Source of the DNA: Symbiodinium sp. CCMP2592
Taxonomy: Eukaryota > Sar > Dinophyceae > Suessiales > Symbiodiniaceae
Direction of reading: 5' to 3'
DNA length: 64,000 nt
Assembly: GCA_905221615.1 (NCBI GenBank)
Contig: CAJNDT010003201.1
Span: 277,001-341,000, forward strand
How positions within the stretch are numbered: the stretch's first letter is position 1; the number at the start of each line of letters is the position of its first letter. A program made the position numbers and the translations under genes. The notes beneath the pieces are model-generated. The model did not search any database. It worked only from the letters and a program-made list of their open reading frames with translations, and had not been told where the DNA came from. Positions 48,276 to 58,314 of the stretch are shown here, piece by piece.

Positions 48276-48487
48276 CTGCAGGGTTTTACAGGGGATCCCG
48301 AAGGTCCGACATTTCAGCAGCGAGCACTGAACTGATGCGGGTTTGGGGTTTAGGGGTTTAGGGGTTAAGGTAAATATTTGGGAGGGAGGAGGCCTTGAGC
48401 AGCAGCTAAAGATGTTACTGAATTTCAGGGTCTCCAGTATTTTCTATGTTCATTCAATTCTTCCTGTGTGAGGCCGGGATCTTGTAT

Positions 48488-48605
48488 ATGAAGTGCCCAA
48501 AACTTGCAGGGACTTGAATGCGCGCATGGCAAGCCGCAGAAGAAGCATGCCAAGCGGCCAGCCAGCGAAGCTTGTCGGAGTTCCAGGCCCTGCAAGCCAG
48601 CAGGT
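48488..48605. other. Exon-like island, strand ambiguous
   Basis: GC-rich island open on both strands with AG-G acceptors at both ends. Plus reads GLECAHGKPQKKHAKRPASE; minus reads AWNSDKLRWLAAWHASSA. It cannot be resolved by eye. Confidence 0.3.
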
Positions 48606-48819
48606 TTAGGGTTTAGGGCTCAGGATTTAGTGGTTTAGGGTTCGGGGCTCAGGATTTAGGATTTTAGTGTTCGGGGTTTAGGGTCAGGGTTTAGGGTCTA
48701 GGGGGCAACGACAATTACCATCAGAATCGCAGCATGAGTATCCTCAAATAGTGGCCATCACATGCATCATCACCACCGGATCCGTCCTATGCTTAGTCAG
48801 TCACCACAAGCAAGACAGC

Positions 48820-49562
48820 TCAGATTAAATAAACTCGATATCTATCGTACTCCGAAACCCACCCTAACAGCAAAGCGCCTCCTATAGACGGTCCGGTGCA
48901 TCGAGGTTCAGGGATTGCAAGTAAGCTTTTCTGGAGACTGTCGTAAACATCCTTTATGTACAGCCCTACGCAACCACCGTTCGGCATATCCCAAAACCAA
49001 ATCCTGCTCATTAAGCCTCTACACCCTGCTGAAAACCGACAAAACACTTATTTAATAGAAACAGGTCGCATCTATAAAAGCCCTATGAGGTTTTGGGTTA
49101 CGGTATGCTAGCTACAGAAGGAGCCCCAGCGATTCATGTGGGTACTGCAGGGCCCCTAATAGTTAGAATAGGGTTACTTGTAACAAGGAACCCCTGTGTT
49201 GGTAATTATTTAGGCTCCTATAGTAGTTCGTAGGCTTCTCTATTAGGGCGGGCTGCTGTAAGTTGGTGCCCACATCATCCCCCGAGCCACCTGCAGATGC
49301 CCAGCTTGCCATTGAGCTCCTTGAGAGACAGATTTAGCCCTTGGGGCTCGTAGGATTCATAGTTAAACTGATGTGAAGTCTTGGCTGACTTCTGAACCCC
49401 TCCTAAAAGTTGAACTTTTAGCCTCCTTGTTATGGTTTAAACAGAAACCCCACAAGTTAAAGTCCTAAGAGCCAACCAGAAGAACGCCAAGAAGTTTGTG
49501 GTTCTTATTTCAGGCACTTGTTTGTTCGTGATTGTTTTGTTGGCGTCTCCGATTGATTGCAT
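48820..49562 (-). CDS. Complete 3-exon gene model, 115-aa hypothetical protein
   Basis: Exons 49488-49562 (starts ATG, MQSIGDANKTITNKQVPEIR), 49291-49379 (SHQFNYESYEPQGLNLSLKE, then LNGKLGIC) and 48820-49003 (IWFWDMPNGGCVGLYIKDVY ... ending DRYRVYLI, TAA/TGA stop at 48820). Lengths 75, 89 and 184 nt sum to 348, exactly 116 codons, with matching phases 0 and 2. Intron 1 (49380-49487, 108 nt, GC-AG) is a family-K introner-like element. Intron 2 (49004-49290) is GT-AG, with acceptor gagcag/G, and contains a family-H element. The last exon is tryptophan/tyrosine-rich and beta-strand-like. No known family recognised. The gene starts 411 bp after the stop of the preceding model. Confidence 0.55.
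49145..49255. repeat. Fold-back element, family H
   Basis: Begins CCCTAATAGTTAGAATAGGG and ends near GGCTCCTATAGTA, inside intron 2 of the 115-aa gene. Confidence 0.5.
49380..49487 (-). repeat. Introner-like element, family K (108 nt, GC-AG)
   Basis: On the minus strand it runs from TTG/gcgttcttctgg to tcagccaag/ACT. Termini CTTGGC / GCCAAG are inverted repeats. It shares most of its sequence with 59757-59864, including GCTGACTTCTGAACCCC and CCTCCTTGTTATGGTT. Confidence 0.7.
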
Positions 49563-49972
49563 ACATTAAAATCAAAGCACTTGAAACTGGCTTGGACACT
49601 CCAAAACCCCCTAAGTTAAGGATGTAATACCTCAAAACATACTGGCAAACTGTGTACATCCTCAATCAAGGGGAGTTTCAGGCTCGGGGAAAGCTCTTAC
49701 ACTACGAACAGCAATTAGGGACCCTGTCGCATCCAGCCAGATCGCAAGGCTGGAAAAGAAAGCGCACAAAGAACCCAAAACAGAACATGAAACACTTTAC
49801 ACAACGCTTCTAAAGCCCGGGTGAAACCCTTCCCAAACCCTATGAACCTTATTAAGCCATTGAAATTTCAAATTCAAAGACACAGAATTTCTACAAGCAC
49901 ACAAAAACTCACCTTATGGTTCTTGTAAAGCCCTGCAAACTGAAGCCGTGTCCTGCGATCCTCGGAGCTCTC

Positions 49973-50826
49973 TCAGCCGGACAGGAACACCCGGGCGCAA
50001 CAAGGCCTGTCGAAGTGCACGGACCCGCAAGGAGACTCACAGGATTGAGAACCCTAAACCCTAAACCCTAAACCCTAAACCCTAGGCTTGTAGCATGGGA
50101 TTCGAAGGGTTTTTGAGTACAACCAACTGAAAGACCTTCCGAAGGCTCCACAAACAGCATCTTAAGACGGATGACACCATCTTAAAGACGGTAGAACCCT
50201 TAAAAATTCTAAACCCAGTCCTACTATGAGGGCCCAAGGCCTTCGATGCTCCTTATTGGGTTTAAGTATACCCATAAACATGTAAGATGTTACCCAACTA
50301 TGACAAAGGTTCTTCTTTAAGGTGCAACCGCGTCGGATTTAGTGCTTCGAGGTTCAGGGAAAATCCTGCGGCTTACGCTTCAGGGAAGCACAAAACCATG
50401 AACACCCTTACCCTTGCACCCCCGAAGCGCTTTCCAAGCCTCCTCTGACTAAAGCCGTAAGACACTAAACCTCTAAAACACTCAAACCTTAAAACCCTAA
50501 AAAGCCTGTGTAAAGCCCCTTTGGGAACCCTGATAGAAACCTTATATAGATCCCTTGTAAATAGAACCCTGTCAAAAGCCCTGTAAAACAAACCTTTCAG
50601 GAACCCTTAAACAGAACTCAAAACCCTTATAATTTTCAATGAACCCTTAAACGAACCCTCAAAACGAACCCTTATATAAAGGGAACCTAGTACAGAAATT
50701 TATAGTACCCCTAAAGGACCCCTTACAAAGTACCCTATTGTAGAACTTATAGGTATCCTGAAGGAAGCGTAAAGGGACTGGAGCCTTCAGGGCCAAGTTC
50801 TCCGGCTTCAGGCGCTTCTCGGAATC
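49973..50826 (-). CDS. Last two exons of a hypothetical gene
   Basis: Exon 50779-50826 (DSEKRLKPENLALKAP, acceptor ctccag/G, donor CCA/gtccct) joins exon 49973-50035 (SPCGSVHFDRPCCARVFLSG, stop TGA 49973-49975) in phase 0; together 111 nt, 37 codons. The second exon is also open in another minus frame and on the plus strand, but only this choice keeps phase. A telomere-like tract (50049-50087) lies in the intron. Confidence 0.4.
50049..50087 (-). repeat. Interstitial telomere-like tract (CCCTAAA)n
   Basis: Five perfect units. From 50100 to 50770 the DNA is degenerate CCCTAAA/AACCCTTA text with no other feature. Confidence 0.85.
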
Positions 50827-51213
50827 CTGGAGAGAGGGGGGGTTTTTACATGTTTTGAGGGGGATTTTAGCTTTTAGGGTTCGGGGTGTAGGGTTTAGGG
50901 CGTAGGGTTTAGGGCTCTACGGTTTGGAGTTTAGGGTTTAGGCTTTAGGGCTTTAGGCTCTATAGGGTTTGGGGTTTAAAGCTTAGGGGTTGGGGTTTTA
51001 GCTTACGACAGTACTTACGAAGTCCCTTGATCCTTTCAAGAGGAAGGACTGCTATCTCAGAGAAGGGTTTTGGGGCTGAGAGCCACTGGAAGCCTTTAAC
51101 ACTCTGATAGCAGACAGGGCTGATAAGGGCTTTTGTGTACATTACTTGGGAGTTTTCCGGAGTAGTAGTGCCACCTGCTGACATGTTTGTCACATAAAGA
51201 GCTATCTGAACTA

Positions 51214-51504
51214 GCTGTGAGACCGTACTGAGATTGGCTCATCCTCTGTGGGCACAAAGGGAGAAGGAGTGGCATGTGTCGGGACAATCGAATTGCTTGG
51301 GGATGGAGCCCATACAGGAACACAGAATGAAGAGGCGACTGTGCTGGACCTCAGAGTTGGTGACCGGAAGGCAACAGCCGACAAGTCCTCTGGATCCCCA
51401 CATCTGAGAAGTTTGAAAAATCCACCGAAATCCTTAGTGCAAGCACCCCGACATGAAGTACGCCTAGTTTGGGGAAGTCCCTCGAACTCTGTGGAGACTC
51501 TGTA
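51214..51504. other. Roughly 290-bp exon-like block open on both strands
   Basis: Plus frame (VACVGTIELLGDGAHTGT; DLRVGDRKATADKSSGSP) ends at a good GT donor, TCT/gtaagaag at 51501, and has G-first codons. The minus frame (KDFGGFFKLLRCGDPEDL; SPSNSIVPTHATPSPFVPTE) runs from ttacag to TAG 51211-51213. Neighbouring genes are minus, codon pattern favours plus. Unresolved. Confidence 0.4.
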
Positions 51505-51769
51505 AGAAGCCCCACTGTAAAGCGCCTCAGTTCAAGGTTGTCTCTCAACCCCGAAACCACATGTAGGAACCTGATTCAGAAATAGTGGGATTCATATAAG
51601 GAGCCCTGATAAAGGCCCAAGGTTTCTTAATCAGGTTCCTACAATAAACCCTACAAAACCCTGTTGAAAATTCTGGCCCTTTTTGTACCCTTAAAATACC
51701 ATTTAAAGGAACCCTTACAGGACCCTAAGGTTCCTACATCACGACTGAAGGTTCCTAGTCAACCCCACA

Positions 51770-51933
51770 AAGTCCTGCAGACGAACGTGCCAGCGGCCAG
51801 CACCCTCCTTAGCTCAGAGATTCTGCCCACGACCCTTCTCGTTCATAGGGAGGGGGCGGGCACACCCACCCCCGCCCCCACCCTCCCCCCACCCCACCCC
51901 ACCCCCCACCCCCCTAAAGGTCCCTATGACTCC
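51770..51933. repeat. Exon-like island and family L element
   Basis: 51775-51840 is a GC-rich island open on both strands (plus NVPAASTLLSSEILPTTLL; minus RVVGRISELRRVLAAGTF). It is followed by a C-rich family-L element at 51845-51933 (TCATAGGGAG ... GGTCCCTATGA). Confidence 0.4.
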
Positions 51934-52170
51934 TTGATCAAGAAGTACTTGGGAGTTACAAGGGTTTAGGGCTTTGTAACCTCAACGCCTGAACCTTAAA
52001 ACATTAACCTCGGAATACCTCTGCCGTCACAGACGCATCCCAGCGCATCAGTGTCGCCAGCTGTCCGTTCCTTCAGCGGGCGCACGGCTCAAGGTTTAGG
52101 ATCCTTCATTGGGTTAGCTCTACTGGGACTCATCACCCATCAGAATCAGCATCGTCATTCGGATCGGACC

Positions 52171-52345
52171 TACCGTCATCACCGAGACAGTCGTCATCAT
52201 CATCCTCTTCATCATCATCATCGTTGTGATCATCAACTGCCTAGCCTCTCTGCAGGAACCAGAGATGCTAAGCAGTCGTCTTCGAGGCTAAAAGGGCCGA
52301 TCCAGGCCGGAGCATCGAGGATGCCAGTTAGATCCAGCACCTCTC
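52171..52345 (-). CDS. Candidate acidic exons, hypothetical protein
   Basis: From gagag/GTG a frame reads LDLTGILDAPAWIGPFSLED and DCLASLVPAERL. A second part after ggcag/TT reads DDHNDDDDEEDDDDD and ends at a strong donor G/gtaggt at 52171. The aspartate run comes from a (GAT)n tract. Exact joining is unclear. Confidence 0.38.
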
Positions 52346-52417
52346 CTCATAGTTCCACCACCATGCAGCTGGACTTAGCTTCTTGAAGGCACTTCCGAGT
52401 CACATTCTGTGTCTGGG

Positions 52418-52591
52418 CTATGCTTTGGCTCCTGACTTGAAGGGGAGTGAACCATTTCCAGGCATCACAAACTCAAACTCGGGAATCCATTCGTAAGGTT
52501 TTGCTGTTGAACTACGGGTTAATGTTTGCAAGCGATGGAAACTGAAATGCTCCGACCGGATTGGCATGGGACAGGAACGCCTTACAGGAAC
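52418..52591 (-). CDS. Last exon of a hypothetical gene, abutting a family-F element
   Basis: Fifty-eight codons in phase 0 from tctggag/GTT to TAG 52418-52420: VPVRRSCPMPIRSEHFSFHR, then AKPYEWIPEFEFVMPGNGS and a basic end. The acceptor is the terminus of the F element (52592-52685). The upstream exon is probably 52700-52780 (EFHEPPTKPGAQSAEDLKAQ), but the phase of that join was not settled. Confidence 0.45.
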   Translation of the reverse strand, partial: VPVRRSCPMPIRSEHFSFHRLQTLTRSSTAKPYEWIPEFEFVMPGNGSLPFKSGAKA

Positions 52592-52685
52592 CTCCAGAAA
52601 GTTGGAATATGGTTTCATGGTAGGATACCCTATAATTTACCATAGAAGAGTTAGGATAATCATATTCCAACTTTCTGGCTTTTAC
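52592..52685 (-). repeat. Introner-like element, family F (94 nt, GT-AG)
   Basis: Perfect 17-bp terminal repeats CCAGAAAGTTGGAATAT at 52596-52679, in opposite orientation to 39051-39139. On the minus strand AAG/gtaaaagcc and ctggag/GTT would be the splice sites. Confidence 0.5.
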
Positions 52686-52819
52686 CTTATCTCAAATCTG
52701 GCTACAAGAATCCCCCTAAGCAGCGCAGCTAAGGCTCAGCTCAGGCTGCGCTTTCAGGTCCTCAGCACTTTGGGCTCCGGGTTTTGTGGGGGGTTCATGG
52801 AATTCTGTGAATGTAGGGT

Positions 52820-53090
52820 ATAGGCCATACTTACATACATACATACATACATACATACGTACATACATACATACATACTTACATTACATTACATTACATT
52901 ACATTACATTACATTACATTACATTACATACATACATACCTACCTACCTACCTACATACATACATACATACATACATACATTACATACATACACACACAC
53001 ACATACATACATACATACATACATACCTACGTACTACATACATACATACCTAGGTACATACATACAGTCATTCATACATACATAAGCATC
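52820..53090. repeat. (ACAT)n and (ACATT)n microsatellite
   Basis: CATA and TTACA repeat tracts. Threonine/tyrosine/histidine frames are artefacts. Confidence 0.9.
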
Positions 53091-53509
53091 CATACATGAC
53101 CGACCGACCGACTGAGCGACTGACCGACAGACAGACAAATAGAGAGGCACATATGTATGCATGCATGCATACAAACATTATACATGTGTACATATACGAC
53201 ATGTTGTGCATGGGCGTGGATGCAGGTGTACGTAAGTATAACTTTGCTTCTACGGCTGGTACTACCGTCTACCCCATCCCACACCTCCTGATCTTGCTAT
53301 AGTACTGCTGCCTTGCTACTCTTATCAGGATTACACAGAGACCAATTCCTCAAACCAGCATCTGCACTAGATCTAAGCAAACACTTCCTTATTCAGTTCT
53401 ATTTGGCTATATGGGTACTCCTGAAAAGCTTAGTAGACTTATGATTCATGATAAAGAAGCCTAAGTAACAATATTTTAGTATTTATCTAGGCTCCTATAG
53501 TGCTCATGA

Positions 53510-53574
53510 CAATCATGATGCGAAGCGTCGCAAAGTAGCGCGAGGCTGCCGGCGACCTTGCCCAGGTCCGGGTA
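53510..53574 (-). CDS. Candidate exon, about 21 codons
   Basis: After ccaaag/TAC: YPDLGKVAGSLALLCDASHH, helix-like. The end is undefined. It continues directly into a family-H-like remnant. Confidence 0.38.
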
Positions 53575-53654
53575 CTTTGGAGGCCAAGGGTTCAGGAGCC
53601 TACTTGGAGGATCCCTACTTGAGGGGTCAGGAGACGTAGTAAGTAAGGTTTAGC

Positions 53655-53905
53655 GTTCCTTTTGAGGGTACTCTAAGGGTTCTATAATAGGGTTCCTTAA
53701 AGGGATCTATAAGGGGTCTATAATGGGAGGATCATGGGACTTAGTAAGTAAGGCTATAAATCCCCTAAGATGGGTGTTAAATATAGTTACCCCAAAAAAT
53801 AACCCTAGTTACTAAGTCCCATGATCCATTAAGTAAGCCCTATAAACCCCCTCTTATCATAGAACCCCTATATATCCCCTTGAAAGGAGCCCTTTACGGA
53901 ACCCT
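53655..53905. repeat. Nested fold-back: outer arms around a family-A element
   Basis: A family-A element (53720-53836) sits between longer inverted arms, GGGTTCCTTAAAGGGATCTATA on the left and TATATCCCCTTGAAAGGAGCC on the right, giving a roughly 240-bp structure. This explains the outer arms seen singly at 32100, 40251 and 55165. Confidence 0.65.
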
Positions 53906-54104
53906 AGTACTAAGTCCCATGATCCTGTAAGTAACCCACGGTCCCGCCTGTCTTTATCCCGTAGTTGAGGAACACCCCTTAAAAACATCAGAAAGAGCCC
54001 TCTATGAAAAGAAGTATATTTTCCAAGGAACATTGGGCTCTCTAGTGTTGGGCGCAGGGTTCAGGAGCAACTCTAATGAAAAGAGGTGTGGGTTGGAAAT
54101 CAAC

Positions 54105-54390
54105 TTTGCGATGAGTTTTGCACGAGCTTCTCTGCATTTTTGCTGATGGCACAGAGGTTCGCAGTTCCTGCATACGAGCCTCTTTCCGCCAAGTGCCTGC
54201 ATGCGGGATGCCCTCTCGTGCAGGATTCGAGTTCTTGCTGACCATTATCTTGGACGTAATCCTCAGGATCAATATCATACTCGTCATCATCGCCAGCTTG
54301 ATCACGACGGTGATGGTGGCCATAGTTAATACCATCCTCCTTGCCCTCCTCCGCCCCACTTCCTCCTCCTGCTCCTGCTCCTGGTTCGGG
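54105..54390 (-). CDS. Candidate exon, acidic protein
   Basis: A roughly 95-codon frame after gcccag/G: GAGAGGGSGAEEGKEDGINY, then GDDDEYDIDPEDYVQDNG and CTRGHPACRHLAERGSYAG. Low-complexity acidic. A family-E-like remnant (53993-54046) lies at its 3' side. No family recognised. Confidence 0.42.
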
Positions 54391-54897
54391 GCCCCTGGGC
54401 ACAATATGGGGGCCTTAGTACTTGGAACATGGTTTCAGGTTACATCGTACTAACTTGGACCCTCGACACCTAGCGGTACATGTTCGAACCCCTGCAGCAA
54501 CAACCTCGAGCAGTAGGGTGTAGGGCTTAGGGTGAGGGTTTAGAGTCCAACTGGAGGCACATTGCAGACTTGAAGAGCGGCAAGGAGATATTACAACTAA
54601 TTCTTGGAACCCCTCTCACACACTCCAGACGCAACATGATCCAGTCCAAAACTCCGAAAACCTCAACCCTATTTGTACAAGCCACCCAAATCTGAACTCT
54701 AAACCCTAAACTTAAACTCCCAGAACCCCCAACCCTACGTTGAACTGCGAACGCCTCCAAACCAGCCGCGGCGACCAGGGGAAAGGGGCTCGGCCCTGGC
54801 CGGTGTCACTTTTTGGGGATTCTATGTTGTCAGGGTTCCTTTAAGGGTCCATTTAAAGGGATCTTTAGGGATTCTATAAGGGTATAGGGTTAAGGGC

Positions 54898-55346
54898 CTA
54901 CTTGGAGGTTCAGGGATAGTTGTAAGTGGGGTTACAAGTAGGGTAACCATAATTACAACCGATAACCCTAAACCCCGATCTTCAAACACCTGGAGGCTCC
55001 TTTAATGGTTCCTTTGGGGGCTCTATGAAGATTCCTTTAAGCCTTCTTAACACAAACTAAGACCGACCCAGAGACGAACCAATTGGGGGGAGAGGTCCTC
55101 ACTCTAAGTCCCCTGCGTAATCCTGTAGAACAACAGGCTGCTGGGTTACTTAAAGGATCATGGGACTTAGTAACTAGGGTTCCTTAAAGGGCTCCTTTAA
55201 AGGGATCTATAGGGGTTCTATTATAGGGTCTACTTAAAGGATCATGGGACTTAGTAACTAGGGCTATAATTAGCGTAACTATACTTATAACCCCATTTAG
55301 GGTACTTATAACCTTACTTACTAAGTCCCATGATCCTCCAAGTATG
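54898..55346. repeat. Partial B, then duplicated family A elements
   Basis: Partial family B at 54898-54965. At 55143-55346 the left arm of family A (GGATCATGGGACTTAGTAACT) occurs twice, the first copy continuing into outer-arm sequence and then a complete A element. A 20-nt exon-like piece (DYAGDL, 55110-55130) lies between. Confidence 0.6.
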
Positions 55347-55720
55347 GCGGTTACAACATCTGGTGCCCTACACCCTAAATCCTATCGGCTTCCAGTCCGA
55401 CCCCAGTCAAAGCACTTCGCACCAGAGACCTCGTCAGGCTTGTCCGAGTTGCGAGAGTGTAAACCCTAAATCCTTACGTACAGCTCTCAGCATAGCCTAA
55501 ACCCTAAACCCTTTACCCAAAGCCCTGAACCGTAGGACTTCGAGTTTCAACTCTTCGTTTCAGGACTTGTAACTGTGAGGGGCTCAGGGTTGTTTTTCAG
55601 GGTTGGCACAGGACTCCAAGCCATATAGTAGAACCCTTTAAACACCAAACCCAGAAGCCTGAAACGCTTATATACGTTTGTTTAGAGTTTAGGGTTCAGG
55701 GTTTGGGGCTGCTTTTGGTC

Positions 55721-55860
55721 TTAGGTCCCGCTCTTGCCTGAACCATCCGCTTCGGGCACTGCCTGGCCAGAAGTCAAGGTGTTAAAGCGGGGAGCGATAG
55801 GGTTCTGAGTGGACTTCAACGCAATTTGCGTAAAGTTCTTGTACATTCGGCAGTGTTCGT
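55721..55860 (-). CDS. Candidate last exon, about 45 codons
   Basis: Minus frame HCRMYKNFTQIALKSTQNPI, then RFNTLTSGQAVPEADGSG, ending at TAA 55721-55723. The 5' edge has no clear acceptor. Surrounding DNA 55350-55700 is CCCTAAA-like. Confidence 0.38.
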
Positions 55861-55903
55861 TTTAAGTTGTTTTGACCCCGGGGCTGCAGAGCTTCTTCTG
55901 CAA

Positions 55904-56149
55904 CTAGTTCTGCTCAACCACCAAATAGTACATTTGACACCATGAAGATACCGCTAGTATTGAGCTCGTTGCATCTGCGTCAACAACATCAGGAACGCAG
56001 CTATTGAATGCCTCACAACTCAGTGATGGACCATGGCAAAGCAGGAAACAACAACTAAGTATGTGATGACATCCTAGCTTTTGGGAAGCCCGAAACCCCC
56101 TAGCTTCACCAGCATTTGCAAAGACAGCCAGCCTCCTCTGAAAATGCAT
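55904..56149 (-). CDS. Candidate exon, hypothetical protein
   Basis: Eighty-one-codon frame; after ttcag the peptide RRLAVFANAGEARGFRAS is credible, with PDVVDADATSSILAVSS later and a stop at 55904. It could be split by introns. From 56160 to 56730 nothing gene-like is visible. Confidence 0.33.
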   Translation of the reverse strand: MHFQRRLAVFANAGEARGFRASQKLGCHHILSCCFLLCHGPSLSCEAFNSCVPDVVDADATSSILAVSSWCQMYYLVVEQN

Positions 56150-56733
56150 GATTGAAGTGTAGTCACACGAATGGGTTTAAGTCCCCACTCTACCACCTCT
56201 GCAGCCGAATTGCCAATGTCATCCTTGAACCGGCAGTACATCTAGCTGAAAACCGCATCCAACCCTAAACCTTGAACTGCAACCGAACCTTAACTTGGAA
56301 CCCCGAACCTTACCAATAACGAAACTGGCCTCCTGTTTAAGAACTTGATTGAAGTTACCAGGATAAAGACAGCATGAAACATACTAACTATCATAATTAT
56401 GGTAAGTAACGCTGAACCCTAAGCCCGAATACGGAGGCCTCCATGATTACAACAATTTCCGTGGTGTTATTCGCCATACTTCCAGTATCACCCCGCAAAA
56501 CCTCTATACTCAACCCCTCTAGAAGCCCTCTGAGTAACCCTTGAAGATCCTTTAAGAGGAGTTATAGTATCCTTGTGATAACCTACTAATCCCTAGTTCT
56601 CTCCAGTCTGCCGTAAGCTCCCCTTAAGGTTTCCTAAGGATCCTTTGTACCCTCCCCCTTGAACCACCCTCCCTTCAAAACACTATAAAGGAGCCCTTCC
56701 GAGGAACTCACGAGCCCTGTTATATTAAACCTG

Positions 56734-57022
56734 GTTACATGGAGGTCCATGGGTAGTTATAAGTGGGTTTACAAGTCCCCTGATATTGGTTACAATTATG
56801 GTAACCTAGTTATAGACCCGCTTGTAAGCCTTTTGAACCTCCAAGTAAATTTATAAACCTCAAGCTCGAAAGCCCTCATAGTGTCACACTAGCCCCCATA
56901 GCAAGGCTTAATTAATGCAGGGACCTTAATAATTAGAATAGGGTTTGGGGTACCATAACTATAATAAGGAACACCCCAAACCCTATTCCAACAATATTCA
57001 AACTATTAAGCCCCCTATAGTA
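56734..57022. repeat. Family B element followed by family H element
   Basis: Complete B at 56734-56849 and complete H at 56926-57022 (TAATAATTAGAATAGGGTTT ... CCCTATTCC ... CTATTAAG). Then a 70-bp direct duplication, CCCCTACAGTAAACCTCA... at 57005 and 57100, in telomere-like DNA. Confidence 0.6.
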
Positions 57023-57302
57023 AACCTCATAGTAAGGCTTATGGGAACTTCATGGCCCCTAAACCCTCAACCCTAAACCCCTGAACCCTAAACCTTAGGC
57101 CCCCTACAGTAAACCTCACAGTAAGGCTTATGGGAACTTCATGGCGGCCCCTAAACCCTCAACCCGGAACCCCTACACCCTAAACATTAGGCCCTAAACC
57201 CAAAACCCTAAGCCGATCCGAGCCTCAGAAGCCGCCCCGAATTGGACCGTGTCATCCCGGCGTAGATCTGCCTGGCAAGCAGTCCCTCAACGTGTAACGG
57301 CC

Positions 57303-57410
57303 TACTGAAAGGATCATGGGACTTAGTAACTTGGGTTATAATTAGGGTAACTATACTTATAATTAAGGTACTTATAACCTTACTTACTAAGTCCCAAGAC
57401 CGTCCAAGTA
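57303..57410. repeat. Fold-back element, family A
   Basis: Complete copy with a slightly degraded right arm. Confidence 0.8.
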
Positions 57411-57784
57411 GGGTTGAGGGGTACAGTGTCCTAGGGTTCAGTTTTTTGTTGAGGCCTCTTTTCCTCTGCCTGGTTAGGTGTCAGAATGCCACAAGTGGCT
57501 GAGGGATTGCTCGGGGAGGAAGCTTACCCCACAAAATCCTGAACAACCGTACACTGAAGGGTTTAGGGGTTTGGGGCTTCCAGCGTGCTCGGCAGGTCGC
57601 TTGCTGGTTAGCACGCAACAGCATAAAAGCAAGCCCAACCCAAGACCACCCACACACTACGGTGAGAGTGTTTTTGTGTGCTGTTGCTGCGGGGGATGTT
57701 CTGTTTTTGTTGTTGCTGCGGCGGGTTGTGTTTTTTGCTGTTGCCGCCGGGGTGGTGGTGTTGCTTTTGCTGTTGGTGGGGTGT

Positions 57785-57895
57785 GCCCAGAGACTCCAAT
57801 ATCCGTTAATTAAGGAATATACCTTAAATCATATTAAGGATCCTACTATAATTTAAGGTATATTCCTTAATTAAGGGATATTGGAGTCTTTGGGT
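57785..57895. repeat. Introner-like element, family E
   Basis: Termini CCCAGAGACTCCAATATCC / GGATATTGGAGTCTTTGGG with two TTAATTAAGGAATATACC blocks. On the minus strand it directly follows a credible exon, ILRPVVVTFYLWGRALALTR (57895-57975). The downstream exon was not identified. Confidence 0.55.
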
Positions 57896-58061
57896 GTGAG
57901 TGTTTCTTCCCCACCAATGCGCCGGGTCAGGGCCAAGGCCCGACCCCACAAGTAGAAGGTAACGACGACAGGGCGTAGGATAATACATGTCATTTAGGAC
58001 TTAAGCTGGAGGGTTCGGGGGATGACGTTTAGGGTTTAGGGTTCATGTAGAGTCTCGCGTC

Positions 58062-58154
58062 TTTCTCTGCGCACGGGTTTCGTAAAGGATCGGATAGCTT
58101 TAGCAACGTTTCAGGCCCTCCCAGCAGCGCCAGGTCGTGTTGAATTTCTCTCAA
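58062..58154 (-). CDS. Candidate exon, about 31 codons
   Basis: After gttcag/TTG: LREIQHDLALLGGPETLLKL and SDPLRNPCAEKDARL, clearly protein-like and helical. Its phase does not join 58315-58635 directly, so an exon is missing or the gene differs. Confidence 0.42.
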
Positions 58155-58314
58155 CTGAACGGTTGAGGGTTCAGTGTTGGACCCGTCCACCAGACACGAC
58201 TTGGAGCTTTGACAACTGAGTCCTCTGGGAGTTTCAGAACACAAGCGACCCTGATATCGACTTGTAAGTTTAATGGAATGACCCTTGTTTTCAAGAGCGA
58301 AATAAAGTACCTAC

